Positions 24,987 to 35,265 of a stretch of 52,458 nucleotides of DNA are shown here, piece by piece; position 1 is the stretch's first letter; each line of letters begins with the position of its first letter. Under the pieces are notes generated by a model. That model did not search any database. It was given only the letters and a program-made list of their open reading frames with translations, and was not told the DNA's origin. The translations under genes and the position numbers were made by a program. This stretch comes from Shewanella sairae (GTDB lineage: Bacteria > Pseudomonadota > Gammaproteobacteria > Enterobacterales > Shewanellaceae): positions 1 through 52,458 of the forward strand of contig NZ_JAKILT010000037.1 in NCBI RefSeq assembly GCF_023283535.1, in the 5' to 3' direction.

Positions 24987-25202
24987 TTAACTTGGACTCG
25001 TTTCTACTTCTGTTTCATCTTCAAAAATTGCTTCAATGGGTATCGCAAATAATCGAGCGATTTTAAAAGCTAAAGGCAAGCTTGGGTCGTACTTGCCTTT
25101 TTCAATGGCATTGATGGTTTGGCGTGATACTTCTAGCTTTTCTGCTAAGTCAGCCTGGGTCCAGTCGCGCTCTGCTCGGAGCACTTTTAGACGGTTCTTC
25201 AT
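24987..25202 (-). CDS. Small XRE-family (Cro/CI-type) transcriptional regulator
   Basis: A 71-residue protein that is almost entirely a helix-turn-helix domain: RLKVLRAERDWTQADLAEKL, then the recognition helix SRQTINAIEKGKYDPSLPLA. It ends in a short acidic tail. Its ATG overlaps the stop of the membrane-protein gene upstream by 4 nt, so the two are translated together. Such pairs of a small XRE protein and a small membrane protein are widespread, but their physiological role is not established. It probably represses its own operon, as an array of three operator-like repeats lies upstream. Confidence 0.88.
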   Translation of the reverse strand: MKNRLKVLRAERDWTQADLAEKLEVSRQTINAIEKGKYDPSLPLAFKIARLFAIPIEAIFEDETEVETSPS

Positions 25203-25618
25203 CGGTAGTTAATCCTTCCTTTAATAATGCCTACCATGTAGGTCAAGGCCATCAATGCAATGAGATAAGCGGCATTGAGAGGAGGCACAATAGCGCCATT
25301 TTCTAAAATTGAATAGCTGGAAAAGCTGATAATGGTCACGCCCACAGATAAAGCTAAAGCCTCTAATTGCACTTTACGCTCCATTTCGTCGAGTTGGATT
25401 AAGAAGTGGCGATAACTGACCAGCATGGCAATGCCAATCAATGTGTGCAGGCTGAAGACGATAGCAAGAATGACACTGTTAAGTTGTTCACCTTCGGTTA
25501 GATAAGTGCTGAGCATTAAGGTGGCTGCCCACAATAGCGCTAATAAGTTCACGCGGTTGGCATTTTTTAGATCGCGTTTGGGTAATCCTTTAGCGCATAT
25601 CGCATCGAGTATCTTCAT
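25199..25618 (-). CDS. Small four-helix membrane protein paired with the XRE regulator
   Basis: A 139-residue protein with about four predicted membrane segments (roughly 23-42, 46-67, 84-104 and 112-130) and a charged cytosolic start containing KGLPKRDLKNANR. The start at 25618 was chosen over an upstream in-frame ATG because AAGGAA precedes it and the extra 13 residues are unlike a membrane-protein start. I do not recognise a named family with certainty. The 4-nt overlap with the XRE gene suggests the membrane protein and regulator work together, perhaps by sensing at the membrane. That is inference from gene order alone. Confidence 0.75.
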   Translation of the reverse strand: MKILDAICAKGLPKRDLKNANRVNLLALLWAATLMLSTYLTEGEQLNSVILAIVFSLHTLIGIAMLVSYRHFLIQLDEMERKVQLEALALSVGVTIISFSSYSILENGAIVPPLNAAYLIALMALTYMVGIIKGRINYR

Positions 25619-25658
25619 GTGACAGTTCCTTGTGTTTTGGCTAGGTGTTTTATTCAAT

Positions 25659-25739
25659 GTAAAGCTTACTTGACTTAAAACTTAGCTAAGCATGTAACCA
25701 AAGTCAAGCGTGCTTTACTTTAAGTTTGCTTGGCTTTAC
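25659..25739. promoter_or_regulatory. Three operator-like repeats upstream of the XRE/membrane-protein operon
   Basis: Three copies fit AAGT-N7-GCTTTAC or a one-base variant. One is on the minus strand (25659-25676, reading AAGTCAAGTAAGCTTTAC). The other two are on the plus strand (25701-25718, AAGTCAAGCGTGCTTTAC, and 25722-25739, AAGTTTGCTTGGCTTTAC). The first two agree at 15 of 18 positions and form an inverted pair. They lie 41-121 nt before the operon's first ATG, a fitting place for autoregulation. Confidence 0.6.
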
Positions 25740-25820
25740 ATGATGTGGACAAGGATAGAGTGGTATCAATATGTAATTCTTATTATTATCTCAGAGCACT
25801 TCTAGCCTCGAACTAAACAA

Positions 25821-25847
25821 AAAATCCCAGCCTAAGCTGGGATTTTT
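25821..25847 (-). terminator. Intrinsic terminator of pckA
   Basis: AAAATCCCAGC (25821-25831) pairs with GCTGGGATTTT around CTAA, and the minus strand continues in Ts. It lies 59 nt beyond the pckA stop. Confidence 0.88.
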
Positions 25848-25905
25848 ATTGGCAAAACGAGTCACACTCAATACAACAGGCTAGTTATTGTCTGAGCATT
25901 TTTGA

Positions 25906-27447
25906 TTATGCGTTTGGGCCGGCGTCTTTAATTGAATCTGGTACCTGATATTTTTCAAAGTTTGCTTGGAAGCTTTCAGCAAGGTGCTGTGCAAATTCTG
26001 CATACTTAGCTTTATCTTCCCAAGTGTTAATCGGGTTTAGTAACTGGCTATCTACACCCGCCACGGCAACGGGTACGTGTAAGTTAAGTTTCTCTAGGTA
26101 CTCAGTTTCAACATCTTTTAGTTCGCCCGACACAATAGCATCGACGATCGCACGAGTAGTTGGAATATTGAAACGTTTACCGATCCCGTGAGGGCCGCCC
26201 GTCCAACCTGTGTTTACAAGGTAAACTTGGCTGCCAAAAGATTCGATGCGCTTCATCAGTAGCTCAGCATAAACACCTGCGGGGCGTGGGAAGAAAGGTG
26301 CACCAAAACACGTTGAGAAGGTTGACTGAATTGCTGCTGTTGAGCCCATTTCAGTAGAGCCTACTTTAGCTGTGTAACCCGACAAAAAGTGATAAGCCGC
26401 TTGCTCTTTGGTTAGCTTAGATACTGGTGGTAAAACGCCAGACACGTCACAAGTTAAGAACACCACTGCGTGTGGCTCTGCACCGCAGTTATCGAGTTTA
26501 CGTTGGGCAATATGCTCAAGCGGATAAGCTGCACGAGTGTTTTCAGTCAAGCTCGAGTTGGTATAGTCAGGTACGCGATTGTCATCGGTAACTACGTTTT
26601 CAAGCACGGTACCAAAGCGAATTGCATCCCAGATAACAGGCTCGTTTTTCTGGCTTAGGTCGATACATTTGGCGTAGCAACCGCCTTCAATATTGAATAC
26701 GCCACCAGGTGCCCAGCCGTGTTCATCATCACCGATAAGAAAACGCTTAGGATCGGCTGAAAGCGTTGTTTTACCTGTGCCTGACAGGCCAAAAAATAAC
26801 GTGGTGTCGCCATCTGCGCCGACGTTTGCCGAGCAATGCATCGGCAGTACGCCTTTGGCTGGCAGCAAGAAGTTTTGTACTGAGAACATCGATTTTTTCA
26901 TTTCACCGGCGTATTTAAGGCCAGCTAGTAGCACTTTACGTTCGGCGAAATTAATAATTACAGTCGCATCAGAATGGGTTCCGTCGCGCTCAGGCACACA
27001 TTCAAATTCAGGTGCGTTCATGATCTGCCACACTGGCTTGTCACTGGCGTTGAACGCTTGTGGCACGATGAATAAGTTACGTGCAAACAATTGGTGCCAA
27101 GCATACTGAGTGGTGACTTTAACGGGTTGGTAATGCTCTGCACTGGCACCTACTTCGAGCTCTGACACGAAAGTATCTTTATCGGCTAGGTAAGCTTCAA
27201 CTCGCTGCCAAAGCGCGTTAAAAGCAGTGGCTTCAAAAGGCTTGTTAACCGGTCCCCATTCGATATCCGCTTCCGAGCTTGGCTCTTTGACGATAAAGCG
27301 GTCATTTGGAGAGCGACCAGAGCGTTCTCCAGTCTTAGCGACTAATGCTCCGTTTGCTGTTAGTTCGCCTTCACCGCGTGCTAACGCAAGTTCGACAAGT
27401 TGGCCTGTTGAAAGGTTGAGGTACTCGCGGTTTGATCCATCCGCCAT
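25906..27447 (-). CDS. pckA: Phosphoenolpyruvate carboxykinase (ATP)
   Basis: This enzyme converts oxaloacetate and ATP to phosphoenolpyruvate, CO2 and ADP, the entry step of gluconeogenesis. The kinase P-loop [13 protein letters not shown] and the following metal-binding LIGDDEHGW are clear. Other landmarks are [12 protein letters not shown] near the N terminus, [10 protein letters not shown] and [10 protein letters not shown]. The frame is open for 30 codons further upstream. I chose the ATG at 27447 (MADGSNREY), since GGAG lies 9 nt before it and the resulting 513 residues match Shewanella PckA as I recall it. A start at 27474 is the alternative. It forms its own unit with a terminator on each side. 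Confidence 0.95.
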   Translation of the reverse strand: MADGSNREYLNLSTGQLVELALARGEGELTANGALVAKTGERSGRSPNDRFIVKEPSSEADIEWGPVNKPFEATAFNALWQRVEAYLADKDTFVSELEVGASAEHYQPVKVTTQYAWHQLFARNLFIVPQAFNASDKPVWQIMNAPEFECVPERDGTHSDATVIINFAERKVLLAGLKYAGEMKKSMFSVQNFLLPAKGVLPMHCSANVGADGDTTLFFGLSGTGKTTLSADPKRFLIGDDEHGWAPGGVFNIEGGCYAKCIDLSQKNEPVIWDAIRFGTVLENVVTDDNRVPDYTNSSLTENTRAAYPLEHIAQRKLDNCGAEPHAVVFLTCDVSGVLPPVSKLTKEQAAYHFLSGYTAKVGSTEMGSTAAIQSTFSTCFGAPFFPRPAGVYAELLMKRIESFGSQVYLVNTGWTGGPHGIGKRFNIPTTRAIVDAIVSGELKDVETEYLEKLNLHVPVAVAGVDSQLLNPINTWEDKAKYAEFAQHLAESFQANFEKYQVPDSIKDAGPNA

Positions 27448-27650
27448 AGGTAAGGTCTCCATCTTTGAGGTCATAGTCTGTTGCTGATCTTTAATGCCAG
27501 CTTTATGTATTAGCCGATTGTAACTTATGCTGCACACAATATGTGCGGATGATCAAAAAAAACGCTAAAAAGTGATTTGCAGATACAACTACTGACATCA
27601 AAGTGTGCTTAACCGATGGTATTATTGGTTGGTATTTGAATGTTAAGCAT

Positions 27651-27678
27651 AAAAAAGGCGCCTTAATCGGCGCCTTTT
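27651..27678 (-). terminator. Intrinsic terminator of hslR-hslO
   Basis: AAAAGGCGCC (27653-27662) pairs with GGCGCCTTTT (27669-27678) around TTAATC, and a run of six Ts follows on the minus strand. Confidence 0.85.
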
Positions 27679-27707
27679 ATGTGGTTGTTTATTTATGTGG
27701 TTGTTTA
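27676..27707. repeat. Perfect 16-bp tandem duplication
   Basis: TTTATGTGGTTGTTTA occurs twice without a gap (27676-27691 and 27692-27707), between the hslO stop and its terminator. The perfect identity points to a recent slippage duplication. Confidence 0.9.
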
Positions 27708-27714
27708 TTAATGC

Positions 27715-28587
27715 TTACTGAGTAACATCGTTGCTTGGTGCATTGGCGTAGATAGCTTCGATATCGATAGAATCGAAAATATACTTGCTGTTGCAGTATT
27801 CACAACCCATTTCCACTTTTCCTAGTTCAGCAATAATCGCATCGATTTCTTCTTTTGAAACGGTGCGGATTGCTTTAGCGCTGCGCTCTTTTGAGCAAGT
27901 GCATTTGAAAGTAACCGCTACAGGTTCGTATAGGCGTACTTCTTCTTCGTGGTATAAACGGTGTAAGACTTCTTCCGCTTCAAGGGTAAATAACTCCTCT
28001 TGCTTAACGGTTTCAGTCAGAATTGATAGGTGATCAAATTCTTCATTATGGTTGCCATCAGTTGGCAACACCTGTAAGAACATGCCTGCCGCTTGCTTAG
28101 TATCTGCAAATAGCTTGATTTTAGTCGGTAGCTGCTCAGACTGTTGGAAGTAATCTTCCAGACATTCCGCTAAGGTCTCTTTCTCTAGACCAACTACACC
28201 TTGGTAACGTTCGCCGTCATTAGGCGTTAGCGTAATGACCATATAGCCTTTACCAAACATCTGTTGCAGGCTTGCGTCATCAGCAATTTCGCCATCCCAA
28301 CGTGATACGCCGCGAAGCTGTTGTAGGTTATTGCCGTTAATCACCGCAAGTGACACAGGGCCATCGCCTTGCAGCTGGATGCTTATGTCACCACTGAACT
28401 TTAGGGTTGCGGTTAATAGCGATGTTGATGCCATTAACTCACCCAATACTTTTTGAATAGCCAATGGATATTCGTGGGCAGAAATCACTTCTTGGTAGCT
28501 ACTTTCTAGCTGTACTAGCTCGCCGCGAACGCTCGCGTTTTCGAATAAGTAGCGGTATAAATTATCTTTACTCATTTTCTCAGTCAT
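27715..28587 (-). CDS. hslO: Redox-regulated chaperone Hsp33
   Basis: This 290-residue cytosolic chaperone becomes active when its zinc-bound cysteines are oxidised. The four cysteines are present in the usual spacing: Cys229 and Cys231 (KCTCS), Cys262 and Cys265 (GCEYC). The N-terminal domain begins with [20 protein letters not shown]. Length is normal. The ATG has GGAAAA upstream. It follows hslR by 16 nt on the same strand, the same pairing as in Escherichia coli, and both probably respond to heat shock, although I could not assign a sigma-32 promoter. Confidence 0.95.
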   Translation of the reverse strand: MTEKMSKDNLYRYLFENASVRGELVQLESSYQEVISAHEYPLAIQKVLGELMASTSLLTATLKFSGDISIQLQGDGPVSLAVINGNNLQQLRGVSRWDGEIADDASLQQMFGKGYMVITLTPNDGERYQGVVGLEKETLAECLEDYFQQSEQLPTKIKLFADTKQAAGMFLQVLPTDGNHNEEFDHLSILTETVKQEELFTLEAEEVLHRLYHEEEVRLYEPVAVTFKCTCSKERSAKAIRTVSKEEIDAIIAELGKVEMGCEYCNSKYIFDSIDIEAIYANAPSNDVTQ

Positions 28588-28603
28588 AACAGTTTTCCAA
28601 TTT

Positions 28604-29002
28604 TTAGCTTTCTTTAAAGCGCATTATTTGACGACGTTGCTTCTTATCCGGCTTCTGATCGGGAGCTGGGTTATTGAGAATGTTTAAACGTCGTTGCTCG
28701 GCATAGGTTTCTCTTTTAGCTATACTCTGCGGTGTTTCTTCATAAAGGGTTTGTGCTATAGACCCTTTTTGGCGATATTCTGACAGTTTTTTTATGACAA
28801 TCTCTTTTTCGTCATATCCTTGTCGTAATCTAATTGTCGCACCTATTTCGGCAAATTTACTCGATTTGGTACGTTGGCCGTTATAGTGTACTTTACCACC
28901 GTTGATCATCTCTTTTGAGATGGCACGGGTTTTATAAAAACGTGCGGCCCAGAGCCATTTATCAAGCCTGACTTGTATTGCCGGTTGCTCGTTTTCGTTC
29001 AT
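28604..29002 (-). CDS. hslR: Ribosome-associated heat shock protein Hsp15
   Basis: A 132-residue RNA-binding protein with an S4 domain at about residues 9-70: [20 protein letters not shown] followed by [10 protein letters not shown]. The C-terminal tail is strongly basic ([10 protein letters not shown]). Hsp15 binds free 50S subunits carrying nascent chains and helps recycle them. It is first in hslR-hslO and divergent from the type II secretion operon, across a 270-nt gap. Length fits the family. Confidence 0.92.
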   Translation of the reverse strand: MNENEQPAIQVRLDKWLWAARFYKTRAISKEMINGGKVHYNGQRTKSSKFAEIGATIRLRQGYDEKEIVIKKLSEYRQKGSIAQTLYEETPQSIAKRETYAEQRRLNILNNPAPDQKPDKKQRRQIMRFKES

Positions 29003-29073
29003 GAGCGACTCCAGTGGTAGTTTAACCTTTAGTAAAGTAGGGGGAACTTCACAAGCTCAGCAAGAATATACAA

Positions 29074-29136
29074 AACTTTACGCTCTAGCTGGCAGAATAG
29101 TGGCAGGCTTCACACCCTTTTTAGGCGCGTAAAGTT
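29074..29136. promoter_or_regulatory. 10-bp inverted repeat in the hslR / gspC divergent region
   Basis: AACTTTACGC (29074-29083) and GCGTAAAGTT (29127-29136) are perfect inverted arms 43 nt apart, roughly midway between the two divergent starts. This could be a looped operator pair. No regulator is known from the window. Confidence 0.35.
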
Positions 29137-29272
29137 AGCATATTCGGTCAAATATCGCCAACATTGCTGCTGTTATAGGCTTGTTGCACTGAGCTGTGTG
29201 GGTTAGCATGAGTCCCGTTTTGCTAAATTATTATAATCAGAACAGAGACCTGTACAGAGGGTCCACATAAAT

Positions 29273-30190
29273 ATGGATTTATTAGATAAATTTTTAACCA
29301 AAGCGGCCGGAGTGCCCCAAAAGCCTGTTAGTACTGCAATATTTAGTCTTGGATTGATTATTGCTCTGTATTTGCTTGCGCAAATCACTTGGAAGCTCAT
29401 TCCAGATAACTCCGATCCTGTGCGCTGGGTGCCAACCCCCGTCACTTCTAATTCTAGCGGCCAAGTCAATGTACTTGGTCTGCAGCAACTCTCTTTATTC
29501 GGTAAGCCAGATGCGCAAGGTACTAAACCCAAAGCTGCACCGGTTGAAGAGATTATTACCGATGCGCCTAAAACTTCGCTGTCGATTCAATTGACAGGTG
29601 TGGTTGCCTCAACCACTGAAAAGAAAGGCCTAGCGGTTATTGCTTCGAGCGGCAGCCAAGATACTTATAGCTTAGGTGATAAAATTAAAGGGACTTCAGC
29701 GTCATTAAAAGAAGTCTATGCCGATCGTATTATTATCACTAATAGTGGTCGTTACGAGACTTTGATGCTCGATGGCCTTGAATACAACACTAATGGCGCG
29801 GCGAATCAGCACCTGCAAAAAGCCAAGAGTGTATCGAAAGGTAAAACTATCGATAACCGCCAAAACCATGCGGTGGCTGCTGAACTGAGTCAGTCGCGTG
29901 AACAAATCTTGGCTGATCCAAGCAAAATTACAGATTACTTGTCTATCTCACCGGTGAAAAGTGGTGGCGAACTTGCGGGTTATCGTCTCAATTCGGGTAA
30001 AGACCGGGAACTGTTTAAGCAAGCTGGTTTCAAAGCAAACGATTTAGCTAAGTCAATTAATGGTTATGACCTAACGGATATGGGTCAAGCATTAGAAGTG
30101 ATGGCGCAACTACCTGAGATGACTGAAGTTGCCTTAATGGTAGAACGTGATGGTCAGCTAATAGAAATAATGTTTAGTCTGCCAGAGTAA
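29273..30190 (+). CDS. gspC: Type II secretion system protein GspC
   Basis: A 305-residue bitopic inner-membrane protein linking the outer-membrane secretin to the inner-membrane platform. The membrane helix is at about residues 22-40, after a short cytosolic start. The homology region follows at about 95-165 (SLSIQLTGVVASTTEKKGLAV). A PDZ domain is at the C terminus (GYRLNSGKDRELFKQAGFKA near 235, then VMAQLPEMTEVALMVERDG). It is the first gene of the twelve-gene operon, with AGAGG a little far upstream of the ATG. Confidence 0.94.
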   Translation: MDLLDKFLTKAAGVPQKPVSTAIFSLGLIIALYLLAQITWKLIPDNSDPVRWVPTPVTSNSSGQVNVLGLQQLSLFGKPDAQGTKPKAAPVEEIITDAPKTSLSIQLTGVVASTTEKKGLAVIASSGSQDTYSLGDKIKGTSASLKEVYADRIIITNSGRYETLMLDGLEYNTNGAANQHLQKAKSVSKGKTIDNRQNHAVAAELSQSREQILADPSKITDYLSISPVKSGGELAGYRLNSGKDRELFKQAGFKANDLAKSINGYDLTDMGQALEVMAQLPEMTEVALMVERDGQLIEIMFSLPE

Positions 30191-30271
30191 TTTGAGCAGA
30201 AATAACAATAAAATTTGCAGTAATACACATAGGTATTTGCGGCAACGAAAGGGTTTAGGGGAAGTATAATA

Positions 30272-32407
30272 ATGAATAATAAGCGGATTAGACGCAGACT
30301 AATCGCCGGTATGGTTATGGGAGCTTCTTTACTAGCGCCACAACTCGCTTGGTCTGAGCAATATGCGGCTAACTTTAAGGGCACCGATATCCAAGAATTT
30401 ATCAATATTGTTGGTAAAAACTTGAACCGGACTATTATTGTTGACCCGACTGTTCGCGGTAAAATTAATGTACGTAGTTATGATCTACTTAACGACGAAC
30501 AGTATTACCAATTCTTCCTCAACGTACTTCAAGTCTACGGTTATGCCGTTGTCGAGATGGACAACAACATTATCAAGGTTATTAAGGATAAAGACGCTAA
30601 AACCGCTTCTATCCGTGTTGCCGATGATAATGCGCCAGGCCTAGGTGACGAGATGGTTACCCGTATCGTCGCGCTTTATAATACTGAAGCTAAACAGCTT
30701 GCACCTCTATTGCGTCAGTTAAACGATAACGCCGGTGGCGGTAACGTAGTTAACTACGACCCATCAAATGTGTTGATGATCTCAGGCCGTGCTGCAGTGG
30801 TTAACAAGTTAGTTGAAATTGTGCGCCGTGTTGATAAACAAGGCGATACAGCTGTTGAGGTGGTTAAGCTTGAATTCGCCTCTGCGGGTGAAATCGTGCG
30901 TATTGTTGATACCCTTTACCGTTCAACAGCCAACCAAGCGCAAATGCCTGGTCAAGCCCCCAAAGTGGTTGCCGATGAACGTACTAACGCCGTTGTTGTT
31001 AGTGGTGATGAAAAGAGTCGTGAGCGCGTGGTTAAGTTGATTAAAAACCTCGATGCTGAGCAGGCCAATACTGGCAACACTAAAGTGCGTTACTTGCGTT
31101 ACGCCAAAGCGGAAGATCTGGTTGAAGTACTAACCGGTTTTGCTGAGCAACTTGTTGATGACAAAGGTGCACCGCAAGCGGGTAGCGGCAGTAAGCGTCG
31201 TAACGAAATCAATATTATGGCGCACACTGATACCAATGCCTTGGTGATCAGTGCTGAACCTGATCAAATGCGTACCATCGAAAGTGTGATCAACCAGCTA
31301 GATATCCGTCGTGCACAGGTGCTTGTTGAAGCAATTATTGTTGAAGTGGGTGAAGGCGATGACGTTGGCTTTGGTGTGCAGTGGGCAACTGAAGCGGGTG
31401 GTGGTACCCAGTTTAATAACTTAGGTCCAACGATTGGTGAGATTGGCGCAGGTATCTGGCAAGCACAGGGTGAAGAAGGTTCTACGGTTTGTAATGACGG
31501 TACTTGTACTGAAAACCCTGATTCTCGAGGCGATATTACTTTGCTGGCGCAAGCTTTAGGTAAAGTCAACGGCATGGCTTGGGGCGTGGCTATGGGTGAC
31601 TTTGGTGCACTTATTCAAGCGGTTTCTAGCGACACTAAATCAAACGTACTTGCTACACCTTCAATCACTACACTTGATAATCAAGAAGCCTCATTTATTG
31701 TGGGTGACGAAGTGCCCATTCTTACTGGTAGCCAAAATTCAAGTAATGGTAATAGTAACCCATTCCAAACCGTTGAGCGTAAAGAGGTGGGTGTTAAGCT
31801 AAAAGTGGTACCTCAGGTTAACGAAGGTAACGCTGTTAAGCTAACCATTGAACAAGAAGTCTCTGGTATTAACGGTAAAACAGGCGTTGACGTAACCTTT
31901 GCAACCCGTCGTTTAACCACCACTGTGATGGCTGATTCAGGTCAAATCGTAGTGTTAGGTGGTTTAATCAAAGAGGAAGTGCAAGAGTCGGTGCAGAAGG
32001 TACCATTCTTAGGTGATATTCCAATTATTGGTCATCTGTTTAAGTCATCTTCAAGCGGTAAGAAGAAAACCAATCTAATGGTATTTATTAAGCCAACCAT
32101 TATTCGTGATGGTATTACCATGGAAGGCATTGCTGGCCGCAAGTATAACTATTTCCGCGCATTGCAGCTTGAACAGCAAGAGCGTGGCGTTAACTTAATG
32201 CCTAATACAGATGTGCCAATTCTTGAGGAGTGGGATCAAGAAGCCTATCTACCTGATGATGTAAACGAAGTGCTTAATCGTTACAAAGAGGGTAAAGGCT
32301 TAGATACACAGATGCGTCAAACCGATCCAACGCTAAAGAGCATTTCTAATAGCAAAGATAGTGATGCCGATGCGGCCGTGACAGATAAAGATTCTGCCAA
32401 TGACTGA
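30272..32407 (+). CDS. gspD: Type II secretion system secretin GspD
   Basis: A 711-residue outer-membrane secretin through which folded exoproteins leave the cell. The signal peptide covers about 1-28 (ending AWS). The N0 domain begins [16 protein letters not shown], and N1-N3 repeats follow to about residue 330. The secretin core has [50 protein letters not shown] and [12 protein letters not shown]. The C-terminal tail after about 620 is acidic and may be the pilotin-binding S domain. The gene overlaps gspE by 8 nt. A small disulfide loop seems likely near residue 410, where two cysteines are close together (VCNDGTC). Confidence 0.96.
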   Translation: MNNKRIRRRLIAGMVMGASLLAPQLAWSEQYAANFKGTDIQEFINIVGKNLNRTIIVDPTVRGKINVRSYDLLNDEQYYQFFLNVLQVYGYAVVEMDNNIIKVIKDKDAKTASIRVADDNAPGLGDEMVTRIVALYNTEAKQLAPLLRQLNDNAGGGNVVNYDPSNVLMISGRAAVVNKLVEIVRRVDKQGDTAVEVVKLEFASAGEIVRIVDTLYRSTANQAQMPGQAPKVVADERTNAVVVSGDEKSRERVVKLIKNLDAEQANTGNTKVRYLRYAKAEDLVEVLTGFAEQLVDDKGAPQAGSGSKRRNEINIMAHTDTNALVISAEPDQMRTIESVINQLDIRRAQVLVEAIIVEVGEGDDVGFGVQWATEAGGGTQFNNLGPTIGEIGAGIWQAQGEEGSTVCNDGTCTENPDSRGDITLLAQALGKVNGMAWGVAMGDFGALIQAVSSDTKSNVLATPSITTLDNQEASFIVGDEVPILTGSQNSSNGNSNPFQTVERKEVGVKLKVVPQVNEGNAVKLTIEQEVSGINGKTGVDVTFATRRLTTTVMADSGQIVVLGGLIKEEVQESVQKVPFLGDIPIIGHLFKSSSSGKKKTNLMVFIKPTIIRDGITMEGIAGRKYNYFRALQLEQQERGVNLMPNTDVPILEEWDQEAYLPDDVNEVLNRYKEGKGLDTQMRQTDPTLKSISNSKDSDADAAVTDKDSAND

Positions 32408-33971
32408 AAATCAAATTCAAGCCGATGAAGAGCTAGCCAAAGTTTCAAATGAGCTTGGGCGAGTTTCTGAAGAAGAGGCCGATCAGGTCTTTCATTCAAG
32501 CAGCAAAGAACGTTTGCCGTTTGCTTTTGCGCATCGATTTAAAGTGGCATTAGCGCCTAATGATGACGAACAGTTGTCGTTGTATCATGCGCAAAGCACG
32601 CCATTGAGCGCACTACTAGAAGTGCGCCGTTACTGTGGTAAAGAGCTACCGCTGATTAAGCTAGAAGACGCAGCATTTGAGTCGCGGTTAACTCAAGCTT
32701 ATCAGGCTAATTCGTCAGAAGCGCAGCAGATGATGGAAGATATCGGTAACGAGATGGACTTGTTCACGCTTGCCGAAGAGCTACCGCAAACAGAAGATCT
32801 GCTTGAAGGTGATGATGATGCACCGATTATTAAGTTAATCAACGCATTACTCTCTGAAGCAATTAAAGAAGAAGCTTCTGATATCCATATTGAGACTTAC
32901 GAAAAGCAATTAGTCGTACGTTTCCGTGTGGACGGCATTTTGAAAGAGGTACTTAAGCCTAACCGTAAGCTGTCATCGTTATTGGTATCACGTATCAAAG
33001 TGATGGCGCGTCTAGATATTGCTGAGAAGCGTGTGCCACAAGATGGCCGTATTTCACTGCGTATCGCCGGGCGAGCGGTAGATGTGCGTGTATCAACCAT
33101 GCCATCGAGCCATGGCGAGCGTGTAGTGCTGCGTCTATTAGACAAAAATGCCGGTAACTTGGATTTAGAGCAGTTAGGTATGACGGAGTCTGTGCGCCAT
33201 AAGTTTGATGAACTTATCCGTCGTCCGCACGGTATTATTCTGGTGACCGGCCCAACTGGTTCGGGTAAAAGTACCACCTTGTATGCGGGTCTTACTGAGC
33301 TAAATTCAAAAGACACTAACATTCTAACGGTTGAAGACCCGATAGAATATGAGCTTGAAGGCATTGGCCAAACCCAAGTTAACACTAAGGTCGACATGAC
33401 ATTTGCCCGTGGTCTACGTGCAATTCTACGTCAAGATCCAGATGTGGTAATGATTGGTGAAATTCGAGATCTTGAAACTGCACAAATTGCGGTACAGGCA
33501 TCACTTACTGGTCACATGGTTATTTCAACCTTGCACACCAATACAGCATCAGGTGCGATTACCCGTTTGCAAGATATGGGCGTTGAACCTTTCCTTGTGT
33601 CTTCAAGTCTGCTTGGTGTGCTTGCGCAGCGTCTGATCCGTACCTTGTGTCCTAGCTGTAAGGAAGAGCACACACCGGATGATCGTGAACGTGAGTTACT
33701 CGGCATTACAGCTGACGATACGCGGGTGATTTTCCGCGCTAAAGGTTGTCAGGCATGTGGTCATAATGGCTACCGTGGTCGTACCGGTATTCATGAATTA
33801 TTGGTTGTTGACGATAACGTGCGTGAGCTGATCCATACGGGTCGCGGTGAATTAGCAATTGAAAAGTATATTCGTCAGTCTGTGCCGAGTATTCGACATG
33901 ACGGTATGAGTAAAGTGCTTGCGGGTAAAACTACCCTTGAAGAAGTGCTGCGTGTCACTCGAGAGGAGTAA
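32400..33971 (+). CDS. gspE: Type II secretion ATPase GspE
   Basis: A 523-residue cytosolic ATPase that drives pseudopilus assembly. The N-terminal region (about 1-135) contacts GspL. The ATPase has Walker [10 protein letters not shown] at 284-292 with Lys290, an Asp box near 310-320, Walker [13 protein letters not shown] at 346-357, and a His box [10 protein letters not shown]. The zinc-binding tetracysteine is complete (Cys417, Cys420, Cys450, Cys453). It overlaps gspD by 8 nt and precedes gspF by 3 nt. The zinc cysteines and Gsp neighbours exclude a type IV pilus PilB assignment. Confidence 0.97.
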   Translation: MTENQIQADEELAKVSNELGRVSEEEADQVFHSSSKERLPFAFAHRFKVALAPNDDEQLSLYHAQSTPLSALLEVRRYCGKELPLIKLEDAAFESRLTQAYQANSSEAQQMMEDIGNEMDLFTLAEELPQTEDLLEGDDDAPIIKLINALLSEAIKEEASDIHIETYEKQLVVRFRVDGILKEVLKPNRKLSSLLVSRIKVMARLDIAEKRVPQDGRISLRIAGRAVDVRVSTMPSSHGERVVLRLLDKNAGNLDLEQLGMTESVRHKFDELIRRPHGIILVTGPTGSGKSTTLYAGLTELNSKDTNILTVEDPIEYELEGIGQTQVNTKVDMTFARGLRAILRQDPDVVMIGEIRDLETAQIAVQASLTGHMVISTLHTNTASGAITRLQDMGVEPFLVSSSLLGVLAQRLIRTLCPSCKEEHTPDDRERELLGITADDTRVIFRAKGCQACGHNGYRGRTGIHELLVVDDNVRELIHTGRGELAIEKYIRQSVPSIRHDGMSKVLAGKTTLEEVLRVTREE

Positions 33972-33974
33972 GCC

Positions 33975-35198
33975 ATGCCAGCATTTGAATATAAAGCCTT
34001 AGATAAAACCGGTAAACAGCAAAAGGGTGTGGTTGAGGCTGATACTGCCCGTCACGCTCGAACTCAGCTCAGAGAGCAACGCTTAATGCCACTGGAGATT
34101 ACACCAGTGGTAGAAAAAGAAAGTAAGGCAAAATCTTCGGGATTGAGCTTTTTAAAGCGTGGTATTTCTACCGCTGAGCTCGCGTTGATCACTCGCCAAA
34201 TCGCCACCTTAGTAGCAGCAGGCTTGCCTGTCGAAGAGGCGCTAAAAGCGGTGGGGCAACAGTGCGAGAAAGATCGTCTTGCCAGTATGATTATGGCTGT
34301 GCGTTCCCGTGTTGTTGAAGGTTATAGCCTTGCTGACTCAATGGCTGAGTTTCCACATATTTTTGATGAGTTGTACCGTGCGATGGTGGCATCAGGTGAA
34401 AAATCTGGCCATTTAGAAGTGGTGCTTAATCGTCTAGCAGATTACACAGAACGTCGTCAGCAACTTAAAAGCAAAATGACCCAAGCGATGATTTACCCAA
34501 TCGTGCTTACCGTAGTAGCCATTGGTGTCATTGCTATCTTGCTTGCCGCAGTAGTGCCGCAGGTAGTTGGTCAGTTTGAGCATATGGGTCAAGAGTTACC
34601 TTGGACTACCGAGCTGCTAATAGCATCGTCAGATTTTATCCGTGATTACGGTCTAATTGTATTAGGCGTAATTATCGGCTTGTTCTTTATTGCTAAGCGC
34701 TTATTAGTCTCGCCGAAAAACCGCATGAAATACGACAGTATGTTGCTGCGTTTACCGGTGATCAGCAAGGTGAGTAAAAGCCTTAATACCGCACGTTTTG
34801 CCCGTACATTAAGTATCTTAACTGCCAGCTCGGTACCTTTGCTTGATGCAATGCGTATTGCTAGCGACGTATTGGTCAACGTAAGGGTCAAAGCGGCAGT
34901 TGAAGATGCAACATTGCGTGTGCGCGAGGGCACAAGTTTGGGCGCGGCTTTAGCCAATACCAAACTTTTTCCGCCAATGATGCTCTATATGATTACCTCT
35001 GGTGAAAAAAGTGGTCAACTTGAGCAAATGCTTGAGCGCGCCGCCGATAACCAAGACCGAGAGTTTGAGTCTAATGTGACGATTGCTCTTGGGGTGTTTG
35101 AACCTATGCTGGTTGTTAGTATGGCCGCAGTGGTTCTGTTTATTGTTCTAGCTATTCTTCAGCCAATTTTGGCGCTGAATAATATGATTAGTGGTTAA
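33975..35198 (+). CDS. gspF: Type II secretion inner-membrane platform protein GspF
   Basis: A 407-residue polytopic protein with two T2SSF domains (about 70-193 and 273-395) and three membrane helices (near 170-192, 222-242 and 375-398). The typical N terminus MPAFEYKALDKTGKQQKGVV is present. Both domain signatures occur: GLPVEEALKAVGQQ in the first and SSVPLLDAMRIAS in the second, each followed by a GEKSGHLE- or GEKSGQLE-type motif. It forms the base on which the pseudopilus is built. Confidence 0.96.
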   Translation: MPAFEYKALDKTGKQQKGVVEADTARHARTQLREQRLMPLEITPVVEKESKAKSSGLSFLKRGISTAELALITRQIATLVAAGLPVEEALKAVGQQCEKDRLASMIMAVRSRVVEGYSLADSMAEFPHIFDELYRAMVASGEKSGHLEVVLNRLADYTERRQQLKSKMTQAMIYPIVLTVVAIGVIAILLAAVVPQVVGQFEHMGQELPWTTELLIASSDFIRDYGLIVLGVIIGLFFIAKRLLVSPKNRMKYDSMLLRLPVISKVSKSLNTARFARTLSILTASSVPLLDAMRIASDVLVNVRVKAAVEDATLRVREGTSLGAALANTKLFPPMMLYMITSGEKSGQLEQMLERAADNQDREFESNVTIALGVFEPMLVVSMAAVVLFIVLAILQPILALNNMISG

Positions 35199-35265
35199 TA
35201 CTCACCGCTAGTGGCAACACAGTTGTCACGTGAAGCATGAGATTTTTAGTTTAAGGAATTTGTTA

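Noticed and set aside
27532..27546. GCACA-N5-TGTGC inverted repeat near the pckA start, considered as a CRP site
   Set aside because: The arms and spacing do not match the TGTGA-N6-TCACA consensus.
32897..33397. 166-codon minus-strand frame inside gspE
   Set aside because: It is a shadow of the strongly conserved gspE sequence, with no independent start or domain.
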